Shown here: positions 37,806-48,864 of the stretch, one piece after another
How positions within the stretch are numbered: the stretch's first letter is position 1
How the letters are laid out: each line of letters opens with the position of its first letter
NCBI GenBank assembly: GCA_045837725.1
Contig: JBEWZL010000238.1
Coordinates: 62,001 to 126,000 of the forward strand
Length of the DNA: 64,000 nt
From: Vermamoeba vermiformis
Taxonomy: Eukaryota; Tubulinea; Echinamoebida
Direction of reading: 5' to 3'
The notes under the pieces: generated by a model
Seen by the model: only the letters and a program-made list of their open reading frames with translations
Told to the model about the DNA's origin: nothing
The model's database searches: none
Made by a program: the position numbers and the translations under genes

Positions 37806-40800
37806 CTACAGTTGTTTTACAGGCGCAGGACCAAACTTTTTCTTGGCTGGCGCAGGTGCTTTTTTGAGGGGCGCTTGATTGTTTGGCGGGAGTTTGGGCG
37901 ATGAGACTTTCGGGGGTACATTACTGTGCACTTTAAGGGGAGATTTGGGCACTGGAGTCGCGTTCACGTGGCTGTCAGCTGAAGTCACGTGCCGCAGGGT
38001 GGAAGAGCCAGGTGGCGCGGGTTTTTTCGGCAGACTGCTGCGCGTCACGAGTGCATGACCGAGTTTGACTGGCGGCAGCGAATCAGTGGCTTGTGGTGCC
38101 GTGGGAGGGGGCACCTGTCGCGGGGATATTTTGGGACTCACTGGCCGTTGCGGGGGGTGCTGTGGAGGGGCCTGACGAGTGGTGTGCGTGACATCTACTG
38201 ACACAGCAGTGGTGTGCGCCGTGACTGGCACAGGCTCAGTGGGGCCGGTAGTTGATGGCACTGTTGCGACAGACTCTGTGTGCGTGACGGAGGGAATTGA
38301 GTGCGCTTGAGCACTGGGCAGGGGAGTGGTCTCTGAAGGCGCATCGGCGACATCACTCGCCGACTCAGTGTCAGGGGTGGGTGTGACAGCATTGGTCTTG
38401 GAGGCGATGGACAGTGGTCGGGGTGAGGTGGGCGGGGGAGGTCGTGCGATGGTCTTCTGCGACTTGGTGCGCATGGGCACTGGCGGTGAAGTGATGTGTG
38501 TGGCAGTGACCGTGGTGGACTGGGGAGTGGTTGTAGGCCCCAGCGAGGACTGTTCTGCCGTGTTGGACGTACTGACATCGACAGTGTCGTGTGAAGCAGT
38601 GTCGAGTTGACTGTCTGACGGGGTTGATGGCACTGATTGCTCTATTTGCTCGACAGTCGTAGCAGTGGTTGACACTGATTGGTGAGATATTGAAGGCATA
38701 GGCACTTCTCTGGGCAGTGAAGCTCTGCGAATGGACGCAGACATGTCAGGTGCCGATTTGACACGTGTCACTTTGCTTGCTTTGCGCGGCACTGCGTCAT
38801 CAGTGGCACTGCGCGTGACATCAGTCGCTGCCGAGTTGTGCGCGAGGACTTTTTTCTTCAAATAGATCGGCATCGCTTGCGGCCACTCCTCCGAGGTCGA
38901 GGGCCCGTTGTATTTGATCGTCTCCATCATGCTGTAGTCCACCTCTTTGAAGTCGTCGTTGCTGCGAGTGGCACCTGGCATGCCAGAATTTCTAGCTGAT
39001 CGCGAGAGAATTCGATTCGCACCAGACAGCAAGAACTTGTCGCGTTCAGTGCGCTGTGGCTCGGTGACAGGTGTCAAGGGCGGGGAGGCAGGCACCACGA
39101 TGCGATTGTCATTGGCGGGCACGAAGAGCATGGAAGTGACGCGCTTGCCACTCTCTTTCAAGCGGTGACGCAAGAACGGGTCTTCAGGCTCAAGTGTCAC
39201 GTGATCGCGACTGACACTCGGTCTGCGCGGCGATGACACGGGACTCAGATCGACATCTATCGCTTCACTGAACAGATCGCTCTTGCGCGCCAACTCCAAG
39301 TAGTAGCTTGTTGGATGCACTTGCCTAAAATGGAAATGTCAATACCGAACACGACCAATAACATTTCCTTACATGGAAAGTCGAGCACCGAGCGGGGCGT
39401 GTTTGAGATTGTTGGCAGCGATGACAGGGTGAATGACGTCTTTGTGTTCTGGACCGAGCAAGAGCAGTTTGAACTTGGTCAGGTCGAGCAGACCATGTTC
39501 AGTCAGAATGCGCGTGACATCCAGTTTGATGGGCTCAAAAATTTGTGCAAACTCTAAGTACCGAGCGCGCTTAATCTCCCAATCGAGATCGAGCCGTTCA
39601 AAGATGATGGCGTACATATTCAACAGTCCCTCTTGTTGCAAGATCATCGGGTGCACTAGTCGCACATCTGGCTTGGGTGGTCCTGCGTGACCGGTGAGCT
39701 ATCAATAGAATATTACTATATTTGGCAATCACGTACCTTTGCGATCGATCTCGTTGAGTTGAAACACATCCACCGTGAGCAGTTGTGAGATGTGCAGACC
39801 AGCGACACAGAGCGGGTATTGGTACTCGAACGGCTTCAACTGCTGCACTTGCGCCTTGCGGAGGAAATTCTGCGAATAGGTTTGCGCGTAGAACAACAAG
39901 TGTTCGAGGCCCATGACACCAATCGAGCGCAGATCCGTGAGGGGATTTTTGTACTGAAAGCCGATCTCTTTCCACCGCTCGGACACCACGCCTTGGAATG
40001 CCTCGCCTGCAAAGCACGCGTGCCAGAGTCGCGTCAAGAGCTTCATGTGCTCGTCACGTGATTCGTCGAACTGCACGCCACGGTTCTTGGTCAAGCGGCG
40101 CAAATAATACGACTGAAATATTGCTATTTGACGGCGCAGTTCTGAACTTTCAATTTGTGTTTGTTTCTGCCAGCGAAATTAATTCTATTATTACCATTTA
40201 AGGAAATAATACCGCGTACCTCTAATATATACAAAATACCGATGGAGTCGCACAAAGTGTCCATAAATTCTTCGAGTTCAGTTGGTGGTGCCTTGGTGCT
40301 GGGCTCGGTGATGGTGACTACTATATTTGGAGTGGCGGAATTATTATTTCCATTGACAGCATTGGCACTAGTATTCCCGTCCTCCTTGTCAAAATTCAAT
40401 GCATTTAACATGTGATTGATAAATGTCAGGGTCGCTATTTGAATGCCAATGTCGCTGTTCACGAGCTGCGCAATGACACGTGTCAACAAGTGTCAAAATA
40501 AACAACTTGAGCTACTTACCAGCTGTACTATATGCGACCAATCAATTTGTTTCCTGCGACTAGAGAATGGTTAGCACAGGTTGGCGGAATAATTACCAAA
40601 TTAGGCAATACCTTCTGATGAACAGCAATGCTCCCTTCGCTTGATCCACGGTGAGGGGGTCAGTCATCAGGGCCAATATATTCAGCGCAGGTCTAACGAC
40701 ATTCAACTCGTTCATGAATATTGAATCGAGCAGTTTGTTCATTAATGTAGTGCGAATGAACGACAAATTGAAAATAGCGCGGATGTAGGACTCAAGTGCT

Positions 40801-41634
40801 CGCAGTGAATAGGCCAATAAATTGCCTGTAGCCTTCTCAATTACTTTGACTAACAACGGTACTCCATTTTGTATTCGAAATGTATCAGACCATGTGGCGT
40901 CCTGTCAGATCCGCCAATCAGTTTTAAATTGATTGCAATAAATTAAGTTAACGTGATCTCAATAGTATTGTTGTTGTATATTACCTTTAGCTTCTCCATC
41001 AATTCGAAAGCTGCTTTTTTTATTCTGTTCATGTTGCCGCTGTCCAGATCTGCCATGCTCTGAATAACTTCGCGCAGTGGGGGTATTTCGCGACATTTCT
41101 TAGGGCTCAATATTAAGTTAAATACGTCATTAGCTTTCGGAGGTTTCTTCTTCAATTCCTGCAAGATCCACAACGTTAATAAAAGTTTATGCGAGATTAC
41201 AAAAGAGATTACGGTAAATATAGTATCTATTAATATATTACATTATTAATGAATTTAATGCCAAGCACGAAATTATTAATTGTGCGCTTGTTGTTCAATT
41301 TGGAATTTTCAATGACGCATCCTCGCTTTTAGCTCAACTGTTAATATTGTAACATATACACTCGCTGTCAAAATTGATCATAATGAAGTTAAAATATAAT
41401 AATATAATTCAACTCAATAAAGCAAGATTACGATTTCAAATATTTTTGGATCTCACATACCATTGGTTGTACAATAGTGTTGGTGCCATCCATAGCGAGT
41501 ACATAATTGGTCGGTAAGCCAACACATTTTGCTGCGTCGCAGATCGCGAGCAGGTGTTTATCAAAGGTCTTGTCATCTAAACTGTATTCAAACTGTTTGT
41601 CCAAAACCTTGTATTTGATTATAATTGTAGTCAT
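37806..41634 (-). CDS. ELMO: ELMO protein with armadillo region and long Pro/Thr-rich tail
   Basis: The first ATG in frame is 41634. The N-terminal ~65 residues (MTTIIIKYKVLDKQFEYSLD) fit the ELMO Ras-binding domain. A helical armadillo-like region follows (VIEKATGNLLAYSLRALESY, ALNILALMTDPLTVDQ, ATLTFINHMLNALNF). The ELMO/CED-12 domain reads HMKLLTRLWHACFAGEAF, ERWKEIGFQYKNPLTDLRSI and GVMGLEHLLFYAQTY, then helices to about 39369. After that come about 500 residues rich in Pro, Ser and Thr, ending KKKFGPAPVKQL; I see no clear PH domain. ELMO acts with DOCK GEFs to activate Rac in phagocytosis and migration; the PxxP tail could bind SH3 domains. Last exon density of CACGTG and TGACA words is high. 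Confidence 0.87.
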
Positions 41635-41991
41635 AGCGTTGATCAAGTTTTCTAATCAGTTAATTTAATCACGCAATAATAAGCATTATTATCGGCAACT
41701 GATCGGATGTGGGCGCATAATCAAAACTGATTCGGTTGATTGGTCGCTTTAATTAAACAATAAATAATAGGCTGCTGTGCAGTTATATACACAGATATTA
41801 ATTAACTTTGAAACAAAAGTGACAAACCGGCTGTCATTGTGTGACACGTGTCACGTCAAAGCAAAAGTCACGTGTTCCCGTGTCATATTTGCACTCTACA
41901 TTTGCAGTTCGCAGGACAAATAACCAAATAAGGCAAAGAGCTCTTCAGGCAGTGACGAGCAGGCAGATCAAGGCCGGACAATGGCACGTGT
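41635..41991. other. ELMO promoter and KDM8 3' region
   Basis: AT-rich from 41640 to 41820. A TGACACGTGTCA palindrome at 41842-41853 is followed by GTCAAA and a CACGTG at about 41870, then a CArG word (41924-41933). No gene is seen. The cluster of three motif classes in about 90 bp is the clearest non-coding example in the window. Confidence 0.45.
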
Positions 41992-43895
41992 TCACTCCCA
42001 CCAAAAGCTGACCGAGAACGAGGTCTCCAATGCGCGCAAATAGTGCCAGTATTTGGGTGGTATGTACAACACATCACCTGCGTGCAGTATGGTCTCGCTG
42101 TATTTCGCCTCTTTGAATTTTGGAAATCGGTCCAGATCTGGCTTCTCAACGTCCACCTGCCAAGACTTAGATGGGCCAATGATACCAATCAACAATGTAT
42201 ATATATACCTGACTCGTGTTGGATAGTATTTTGTCGTCGTGAGGATAGACTGGTTCGTTCGGGGCATAAAGGCGGATGTACTTGGAACCAACAGGCTGAG
42301 CGAGCAGATTGTGATAGGGATCTTGATGCAGCGGTGACACAGTGCCACCTGGCCCGTACCATGCGTGGACTATTAGTCTAGTGGTAACAGGTCATTGCTG
42401 TATTAGTCTAATTGAAACTAGATCCAGGACTTACTTATCTGTCTCTGAGAGGGACGTGTACTAAATGATAAGTCATTAGCACTATAGTACAATAATAATA
42501 CTGAGCTTTACCTCGGGTATCGTGAAGTCAGCTTTGAGCTTGGGTATCTGTTCGAACAGTTCAGTTTGGGCCACATAACCAATCTTGCCTGCATCTTCGT
42601 GATTGACTGGGGGCTGGTGATGTTATAGTAGTCGTATTAATATAGTTATATCATGCTATATTCACATCGTTAGTACCGTCTCAGCGGTGATGTACGTGTC
42701 AATGAACTGATTGAGTGGCATCATTTGCTGGCTCCAATCCTCGTGCACGTAATGCTGGCCAATCTCCACGGGCACAGTCCGATAGCCCGCGATACTACGC
42801 AGATAGGACTCGTCTTTCCAGCGCCACAGTGCGCGCCAGTGTTGGATCAGCTCTTCAATCACGACTGGTTCATTCAAGTCCATGTACTGTCTATTGCACT
42901 GCATGAGTCTCGTATTATAGTAGTGTATTCGCGTACTGTTTGAATGTCATCAATGAGGGGGGTTTAATGCGCTTGATCTGATGTTCTGCGTCAATCACTG
43001 GTGCGGACTTGATGCGACTCTGAAGCTGCACCAACATCTTAGTATTCAGCACTATAGTGCAATACTATTACTTACAGCCATGGCGTGCAATAGTCGCAAT
43101 CGTTTCTTCGGTGGCTCGTCTTGTTCGTCGAGCTGATCTGATTTGTATTTTTGGCCGAGTTGTCGCTCGTGTTCGACCGCTTTGTCCTCGTTATTATTTT
43201 TGTTATTATTCTCTTGAGCACTATTGTTGGTATTATTATTATTATTGCTTTGTTCTAATTCTACAATCAGCTCGGCATGCACGACATCCACGAGTTTGTG
43301 AATTAACTCGGCATAATGAGGTCCACCCATTAATAGTGCTTTATCTAATAGCTTAATTTGATCGATCTTGTCTGCATGCGTCACTTTGCCCGGGGAATGG
43401 AGGCCTAGCATTTCAATCACATTTAATTTCAGTCGAAAATAAATAAATATGAGCTTGATTTGTGTTAACAATACTCACGATCGATAAGAACGGACATTAG
43501 GCACGCTAGTGAGTACAGCTGTCTCCAAGCTAGTGCGACGTCTTTCCAATATCCCGTGTGCAATTGTTGCCAGCTGACTTCCAACAGCTCTTTGGCAATG
43601 ATGACTGCCTCTTGGTGATTGTTGTCTAATATGAATTGACATAGTTTGGTTATCAGGGGGACGCATGGTGCTCCGCCGTGGTCAATCAGATCTGAAAATA
43701 TTTCATTTATTTTAAATAATATTCTTTGCGATCTAATGCCGTAGTAGCATAGAAAATAAAACATAATTTTGAAAATTAAGTTCAATTAAATTTAACAATG
43801 ACCGTACCATTTTCGAATTGAGATCCACTAAACGAGCTCGCAATTTTCTCGACCTCGAGTTTGAAGTCTACTACTGGCGCCTCGTCTACATTCAT
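41992..43895 (-). CDS. KDM8: JmjC dioxygenase, KDM8/JMJD5 type
   Basis: About eight exons give roughly 480 residues. The N-terminal helical region ([36 protein letters not shown]) matches the JMJD5 N-terminus, with a low-complexity Asn-rich insert (about 43190-43260). The JmjC domain reads [60 protein letters not shown] (Fe ligands His and Asp), [39 protein letters not shown] and [12 protein letters not shown] (second His), ending SFSVSFWWE. These match human KDM8, an Fe(II)/2-oxoglutarate arginyl hydroxylase or peptidase. One acceptor must be the CTAG before ACTAATAG (about 42381) for the frame to hold. Confidence 0.93.
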
Positions 43896-44065
43896 AGTTG
43901 TCTACTGGTGTTAAAAAGTCAAGTATTGTCTTGTTGCATTTCGTGTGAAATTGACTGTCAATGAAAAGTCCATTGAATTATCAGCGATTAATTAATTGTG
44001 AATAACAAGCATTACCACAACCACACGGTGATAGCTATATATTGTATATATTGTAATATATTAAA

Positions 44066-47000
44066 ATGGGGGAAGCCTCTAGGCCCTCAGTCCCTCCACT
44101 GTCGTTATTGAAAGCAGATGGCGATAAAAAAGAGGAAGGAGCTGAAGACCTGAGTGTTAATAACGTCAATGTAAATAATACCGATGAACGCCCTTCACGA
44201 CGTAGTATTGACGTCTCTATGATTAAATTCCCTGCTGACGTGCAAGATCAGCTCGATAATTTTGACGCAACATACAGGCGCGATCCAACGGATTATAAGA
44301 ACTTGGTAAATATCGAAATATTATTTTATGCACTAAATATTATCTTATTTTCGTTACAGATACTCGTTGTAAATTTTGGGTGATTTTATTTGAAATTAAC
44401 GAATTTTTTATTAAGATCGATTGGGGAACCTGTTTGAGCAGGTATGGAGCTTCGGTATTGAAGAATTTAAAATCGATGGTACGTATAATATACTTTATTC
44501 CTATTTAAGCGTTACTTTTCATTCTTTTTTTGCATTATCCGATATTTAGGATCTAACGCTCCTCTCAGATGAAAAAATCAAAAGAAAAGAATAGACTACA
44601 ATGGATAGAAACGAAGGAAATATTATTCATGGCTTGCGTCAAATTTCAAGAGAGTTACAAACTGTCACCAGATCAGATTACGTTGCTCGAACAATGGGGC
44701 GATACACTACTGCTAATATCGACCAATTATCTCGTACCATTGCACGAGCTTGCATGCGAGAAGTTCATGCAGGTATGTAGCCGTTGCGAATCTTTTTTAG
44801 CTCGCTTTCTAAAATCGGATCTGACAGGCACTGAACATCAATCCAAATTCGAGCACATTGCACGCAAAATACGGTGTATCATTATCAAAGCGCGCGTATT
44901 ATCATCAGAAGCAGATGTTTGCAATCGCAGGTGCTAAGGGCGTAATGCCGGTGAATTTGACCAAGCCCGGCACGAGTCAGATCTGGACACCTCGCGAGCT
45001 GTACAATCTCGCAGACACACACTTTAATAAGGCTGTGGTGCTAGAGCCCGCTGAGTCCAAGAACTGGATTTATTGGGCCAAATCTCTACACGTATGTAAT
45101 TCTTTTTGAGGTCGATTGATTAACGTTTCCTTATTTAGATAAGACTCGAATTCGCACGTGACAGTCAAGCAGCAGTCATGCTCGGCAATGAGATTTCAGC
45201 GCGCTATCACCAGGCATTGGCTGCAAATGAGAACGACAGCAAAGTGTTGCAATTGTGGGCCAAGTCGATCGATCTGACCATCGAGCGGTACATTGGCCTC
45301 GCACCGTATCCTGAAGACAAGGGCCAGCAGGACTACTTGGCTGCCATGCTCGAGTTCTATTTGCATTGCTTTCAGACCTTTGCTGACTCGCGTAAGTGTT
45401 GACCATCAATCTGTGAGGATGCCATTACTGACTGACATCAGATCCGGTGCCTATTAAACCGCTAATTGCCTTTGCAATGCTCGATGACGACAAGATCAAC
45501 CAAATAGCGTATCAAGCACTGCGCGAGATATCACACAGCTGTCGCAATGAGAGCAACAAGATTGAAGCTGCGCGCAATGTGACATTTTTGGACACAATTT
45601 ACAAGACGCGCTATGAGATCAATCAGTCCAACAGACAAAAGGCGCTTGAGACCCTGGATGTAGGTCAAATAGTATCACATTTCGCTTGATTAATCATGTT
45701 ATGTTAGGCATTGCCGGACAAAGCACGTTCGCAAGTATCAAAAACACCTTTGACGGATCTAGATCTGATGGCTATTGGTCAATACTACGACATATTTCTC
45801 AACTGCGTGCACTTCTCGTTGCGCAGAATACTGGTCGAGGAGATGGAGCACGACACCAAGGCGAACAAGTTCTACGCCTTTCTCAAGCGCCGCAATCAGG
45901 CCCTGAAAAGCATGTCGAACAGAGACGTGGCACTGGAACGAAAAGATCTGCAGCTGATTAACAACAACAACAATGTGAATGTGAACAACGCTGAGGACCC
46001 CAATGAACCACCTTCACCGCGCGAGGGTGACCGATCAATATCAGCCTCGATGAACAGCTACAACAGTCAGATGAGTGATCAGATGAGCGGCACCAATCAA
46101 TCGCTCGGACTCAGAGGTCGACGTCACAGCGTGCTGGTGGCGAGACCGGCCAATGGCACGAGTTCAGTGAACGGCAAGAATTCGCCGGCTGAGAACACCC
46201 CGACTGGCCCGTACACTGGCACTGGTCCGCGTGAACGACGCAACAGTGAGCCGGTGCGACCGTCGATTGACATTGAAAAAATATTTAAATTGGAGGATCC
46301 GAGCTTGATTTACAAACACCGACAGCTCATTGGTAAAGGGTAAGTTGACAATAACAATAATAATCTGCACAAAATAATTTTATTAAAATGTGCGCGTGTT
46401 GAGCTTTATTACCATATTTGGAATATCACGAACGAAGATATTTATTACCAGCGAGTATAACCTCAACAAATTGCTAACGCTATCTATATAGTGGCTTTGG
46501 AAAAGTGTATATTTCAAAAGAAAAAGTTTCCAAAAAAACTGTAAGTTCGCGATCGGATCCTGGTTACTTTCACCTTAGCGCTAATCGCAGCTTATTAGTA
46601 TCGCCAAGTAGCGCTGAAAGTGAGCAAGAACAAAATCGAGACTCAACATCAATTGCAGTCAGTGGCGCATGAAATCAGCGCGTTGAGGGCGTGCAAACAC
46701 CGCAACATTGTAAATCTGCTCGACGCGTACATGTGGAATGGCCACGCTTGGATGGTGATGGAGTACTGCGATGGAGGAGCGCTGTCGACTCTATTGAAGG
46801 ACGTCGTGCTGACCGAACAAGAAATCGCGTACATTGTGCGCCAGATCACCGAGGGACTGCACTACTTGCACAGCCAGAAGCGTGTGCACCGCGACATTAA
46901 AGCAGATAATATCTTGCTCAATCTCAACGGCGAGGTGAAACTTGGTATGTCACAGATAAAATTATATTTCCGCGTGCGTACTGACACGTGCTAGCGGATC

Positions 47001-47588
47001 TTGGTCTTGTCGAAGAGTTGGAAGAAGAACCGACTACGACGAGCAGCACTAATGACGCGATTGAAGACAATAGACGTGACCTCACTAAACAACACAATCT
47101 CGGCATGGCTGGCTCGTGTTATTGGATGGCGCCGGTAAGTTTTGCCTCACAGAATTCGAATTATTTTTCTTATGCCTTTTTAGGAAATTATCAAACGCCA
47201 ACAGTTCGGCAGCAAAGTTGACATATGGAGTCTTGGCTGCGTATTATATGAACTCATCGCTCAAGAGCCGCCGTATCATGGTCTTGGTCCGCTCATGGTA
47301 AACTTGAGCAAAGATAAATTTCGCATTATTTAATCCTATAAATAGGCAATGTTCCGCACCGCTACGAAAGGACCTCCTGCGATCAAAGACCCGCGGAAGT
47401 GGAGCGACAACTTGATGGACTTTCTGCATCTGTGTTGGGAAGTGAATCCGCGTAACAGGCCCTCAGCCGGTGCGCTGCTAGAGCATCCGTTTTTCCACCA
47501 GAGCTACACCTTCAACACTATCAATCTGACCAAGAAACTCGAGACCGTATTTTTAGATGACGTTCTGCGGAAGGGCGGCATGATTTAA
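44066..47588 (+). CDS. STE20-type protein kinase with N-terminal TPR-like region
   Basis: Start ATG at 44066; about twelve exons give roughly 770 residues. The N-terminal half is helical with TPR-like units (ILFMACVKFQESYKLSPDQI, ALNINPNSSTLHAKYGVSLS, ELYNLADTHFNKAVVLEPAE). An Asn/Ser-rich linker with RRHSV and RRNSEP sites follows. The C-terminal kinase has the G-loop GKGGFGKVYISKE, Lys in VALKVSK, HRDIKADNILLNLNGEVKL, DLG in place of DFG (ADLGLVEELEEE), GSCYWMAPEIIKRQQFGSK and DIWSLGCVLYEL. The HRDIKADN and the GS-Y-WMAPE segment place it in the STE20/PAK-MST group. An acidic, Thr/Ser-rich insertion lies in the activation segment. The combination of TPR-like repeats with a STE20 kinase is unusual; substrates are unknown. 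Confidence 0.85.
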
Positions 47589-47980
47589 GGACGCCGATCC
47601 GAACCGGATCTCAAAGAGATTACTTTGCGCGAATTTATTTATTTTTTGGAATGTGCTTACTGTTCCTATCATGTAATATAGCTCAAGATAAAACCTTTCT
47701 CTCCCACAACGTCTTTTGAGTAACTAATGACGTACGTTCGATAAATATCTAAAATGGGAATCGACAAATCACGTGGTCGCGTGATTAACGTGTAAAAATA
47801 GCTTTGCACGCTACAATCTCGAAATGAAGTGCTAAATCCGGACTTAATCTCCGAAATACGGCTAAAAATAAAAGAATAAAATTTAATTGCACGCGGCAAT
47901 GCACGTGGTGGCGAAGATAAATAGCAAAATTTCACACGCATTATTCAAGCAAAAATCTGTACAATACAACACAACACAAG
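47589..47980. other. Intergenic: kinase 3' end and promoter of secreted-protein gene
   Basis: 392 bp, AT-rich, with no coding signal. TCACGTGGTC at about 47770 and GCACGTGG at about 47902 lie in the probable promoter of the gene at 47981. Confidence 0.4.
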
Positions 47981-48640
47981 ATGAACAAGCTTGTCTTGAT
48001 CGCTCTTCTTGGCTTTGTTGGCCTCATCGCCGCTCAAGGCTTCTCTCAAAACTTTTACCAATTGCCTGAGGGAGTCATCTACAACGGCCCTCTCTTCGTC
48101 GGCTATCGTGGTCGCGTTCAACGTGCTTTCTTCTCCTTTGCTGAATCATACACTACTTGCAACAGAAACAAGATGATTGAAGTCTTCGACGAGGATGTGC
48201 TCTTCTCTTACCTCTTTGCTCGCTACAACGGTCTCACTGCTGCTTTGACCGACATCGATGGCTACTGCGTGCCCACTTCTCGCCCCAACAACGTCTCCGT
48301 CTTCATTGAAGCTGACGGCTTTGCCATCGACGCTGCTACCCGCAACGGTGCCGTCAAGGTCCAATTCAGACAAACCACTCAAGCTGGCGTCAGATCTGTC
48401 GTCAACGATATCTGGTTCGGCAAGACCAACTTCGATGGTACTCAATTCACCGAGTTCACTGAATGGTTGTCCGACTCTGTTCGCTTCTTGCAACAACAAG
48501 GTGTTTTGAACTACGACGAGGGTGCTGATCCTCTCTTGCCCTGGCCCACTTATGTTCCGGGCCGCTCTGGTTGCGCTCGCCGTATTACTCACACCTGCCC
48601 TGACGCTCCTTGCCAACCTTCTCAATGCCGTCGCCCTTAA
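47981..48640 (+). CDS. Secreted protein, NTF2/SnoaL-like, Cys-rich tail, intronless
   Basis: A single exon of 219 residues. The signal peptide is MNKLVLIALLGFVGLIAAQG. The body may be an NTF2-like fold: a long first helix (RAFFSFAESYTTCNRNKMIE), VFDEDVLFSYLFARYNG, then strands VSVFIEADGFAID, AVKVQFRQTT, SVVNDIWFG and FTEFTEWLSDSVRFLQQQGV. The C-terminus is short and Cys-rich (SGCARRITHTCPDAPCQPS). The strong codon bias (CTC, TTC, GGC, GTC) indicates high expression. The lack of introns contrasts with the other large genes nearby. It has no catalytic signature that I recognise. It may be an abundant extracellular or vesicular protein. Confidence 0.7.
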   Translation: MNKLVLIALLGFVGLIAAQGFSQNFYQLPEGVIYNGPLFVGYRGRVQRAFFSFAESYTTCNRNKMIEVFDEDVLFSYLFARYNGLTAALTDIDGYCVPTSRPNNVSVFIEADGFAIDAATRNGAVKVQFRQTTQAGVRSVVNDIWFGKTNFDGTQFTEFTEWLSDSVRFLQQQGVLNYDEGADPLLPWPTYVPGRSGCARRITHTCPDAPCQPSQCRRP

Positions 48641-48864
48641 GAATGTAAATTATACTTAAACTGTACTTCTATGTTCTATAAATGTACTTTTATGTCCCAC
48701 ATACCTTTGTCGTTCACAATGCAATATTTTAAGACCGTCTTCCAATTCGTACATTTTTTTCTGTTTGATCCAAGAAAGGAAATGGCACGTGGAAAAATCT
48801 TGTTGAGGTTATTTACCGAAGAGTCGCCCTATCCAGTTTTTTCAATAATTTGTTAATCAGCACC

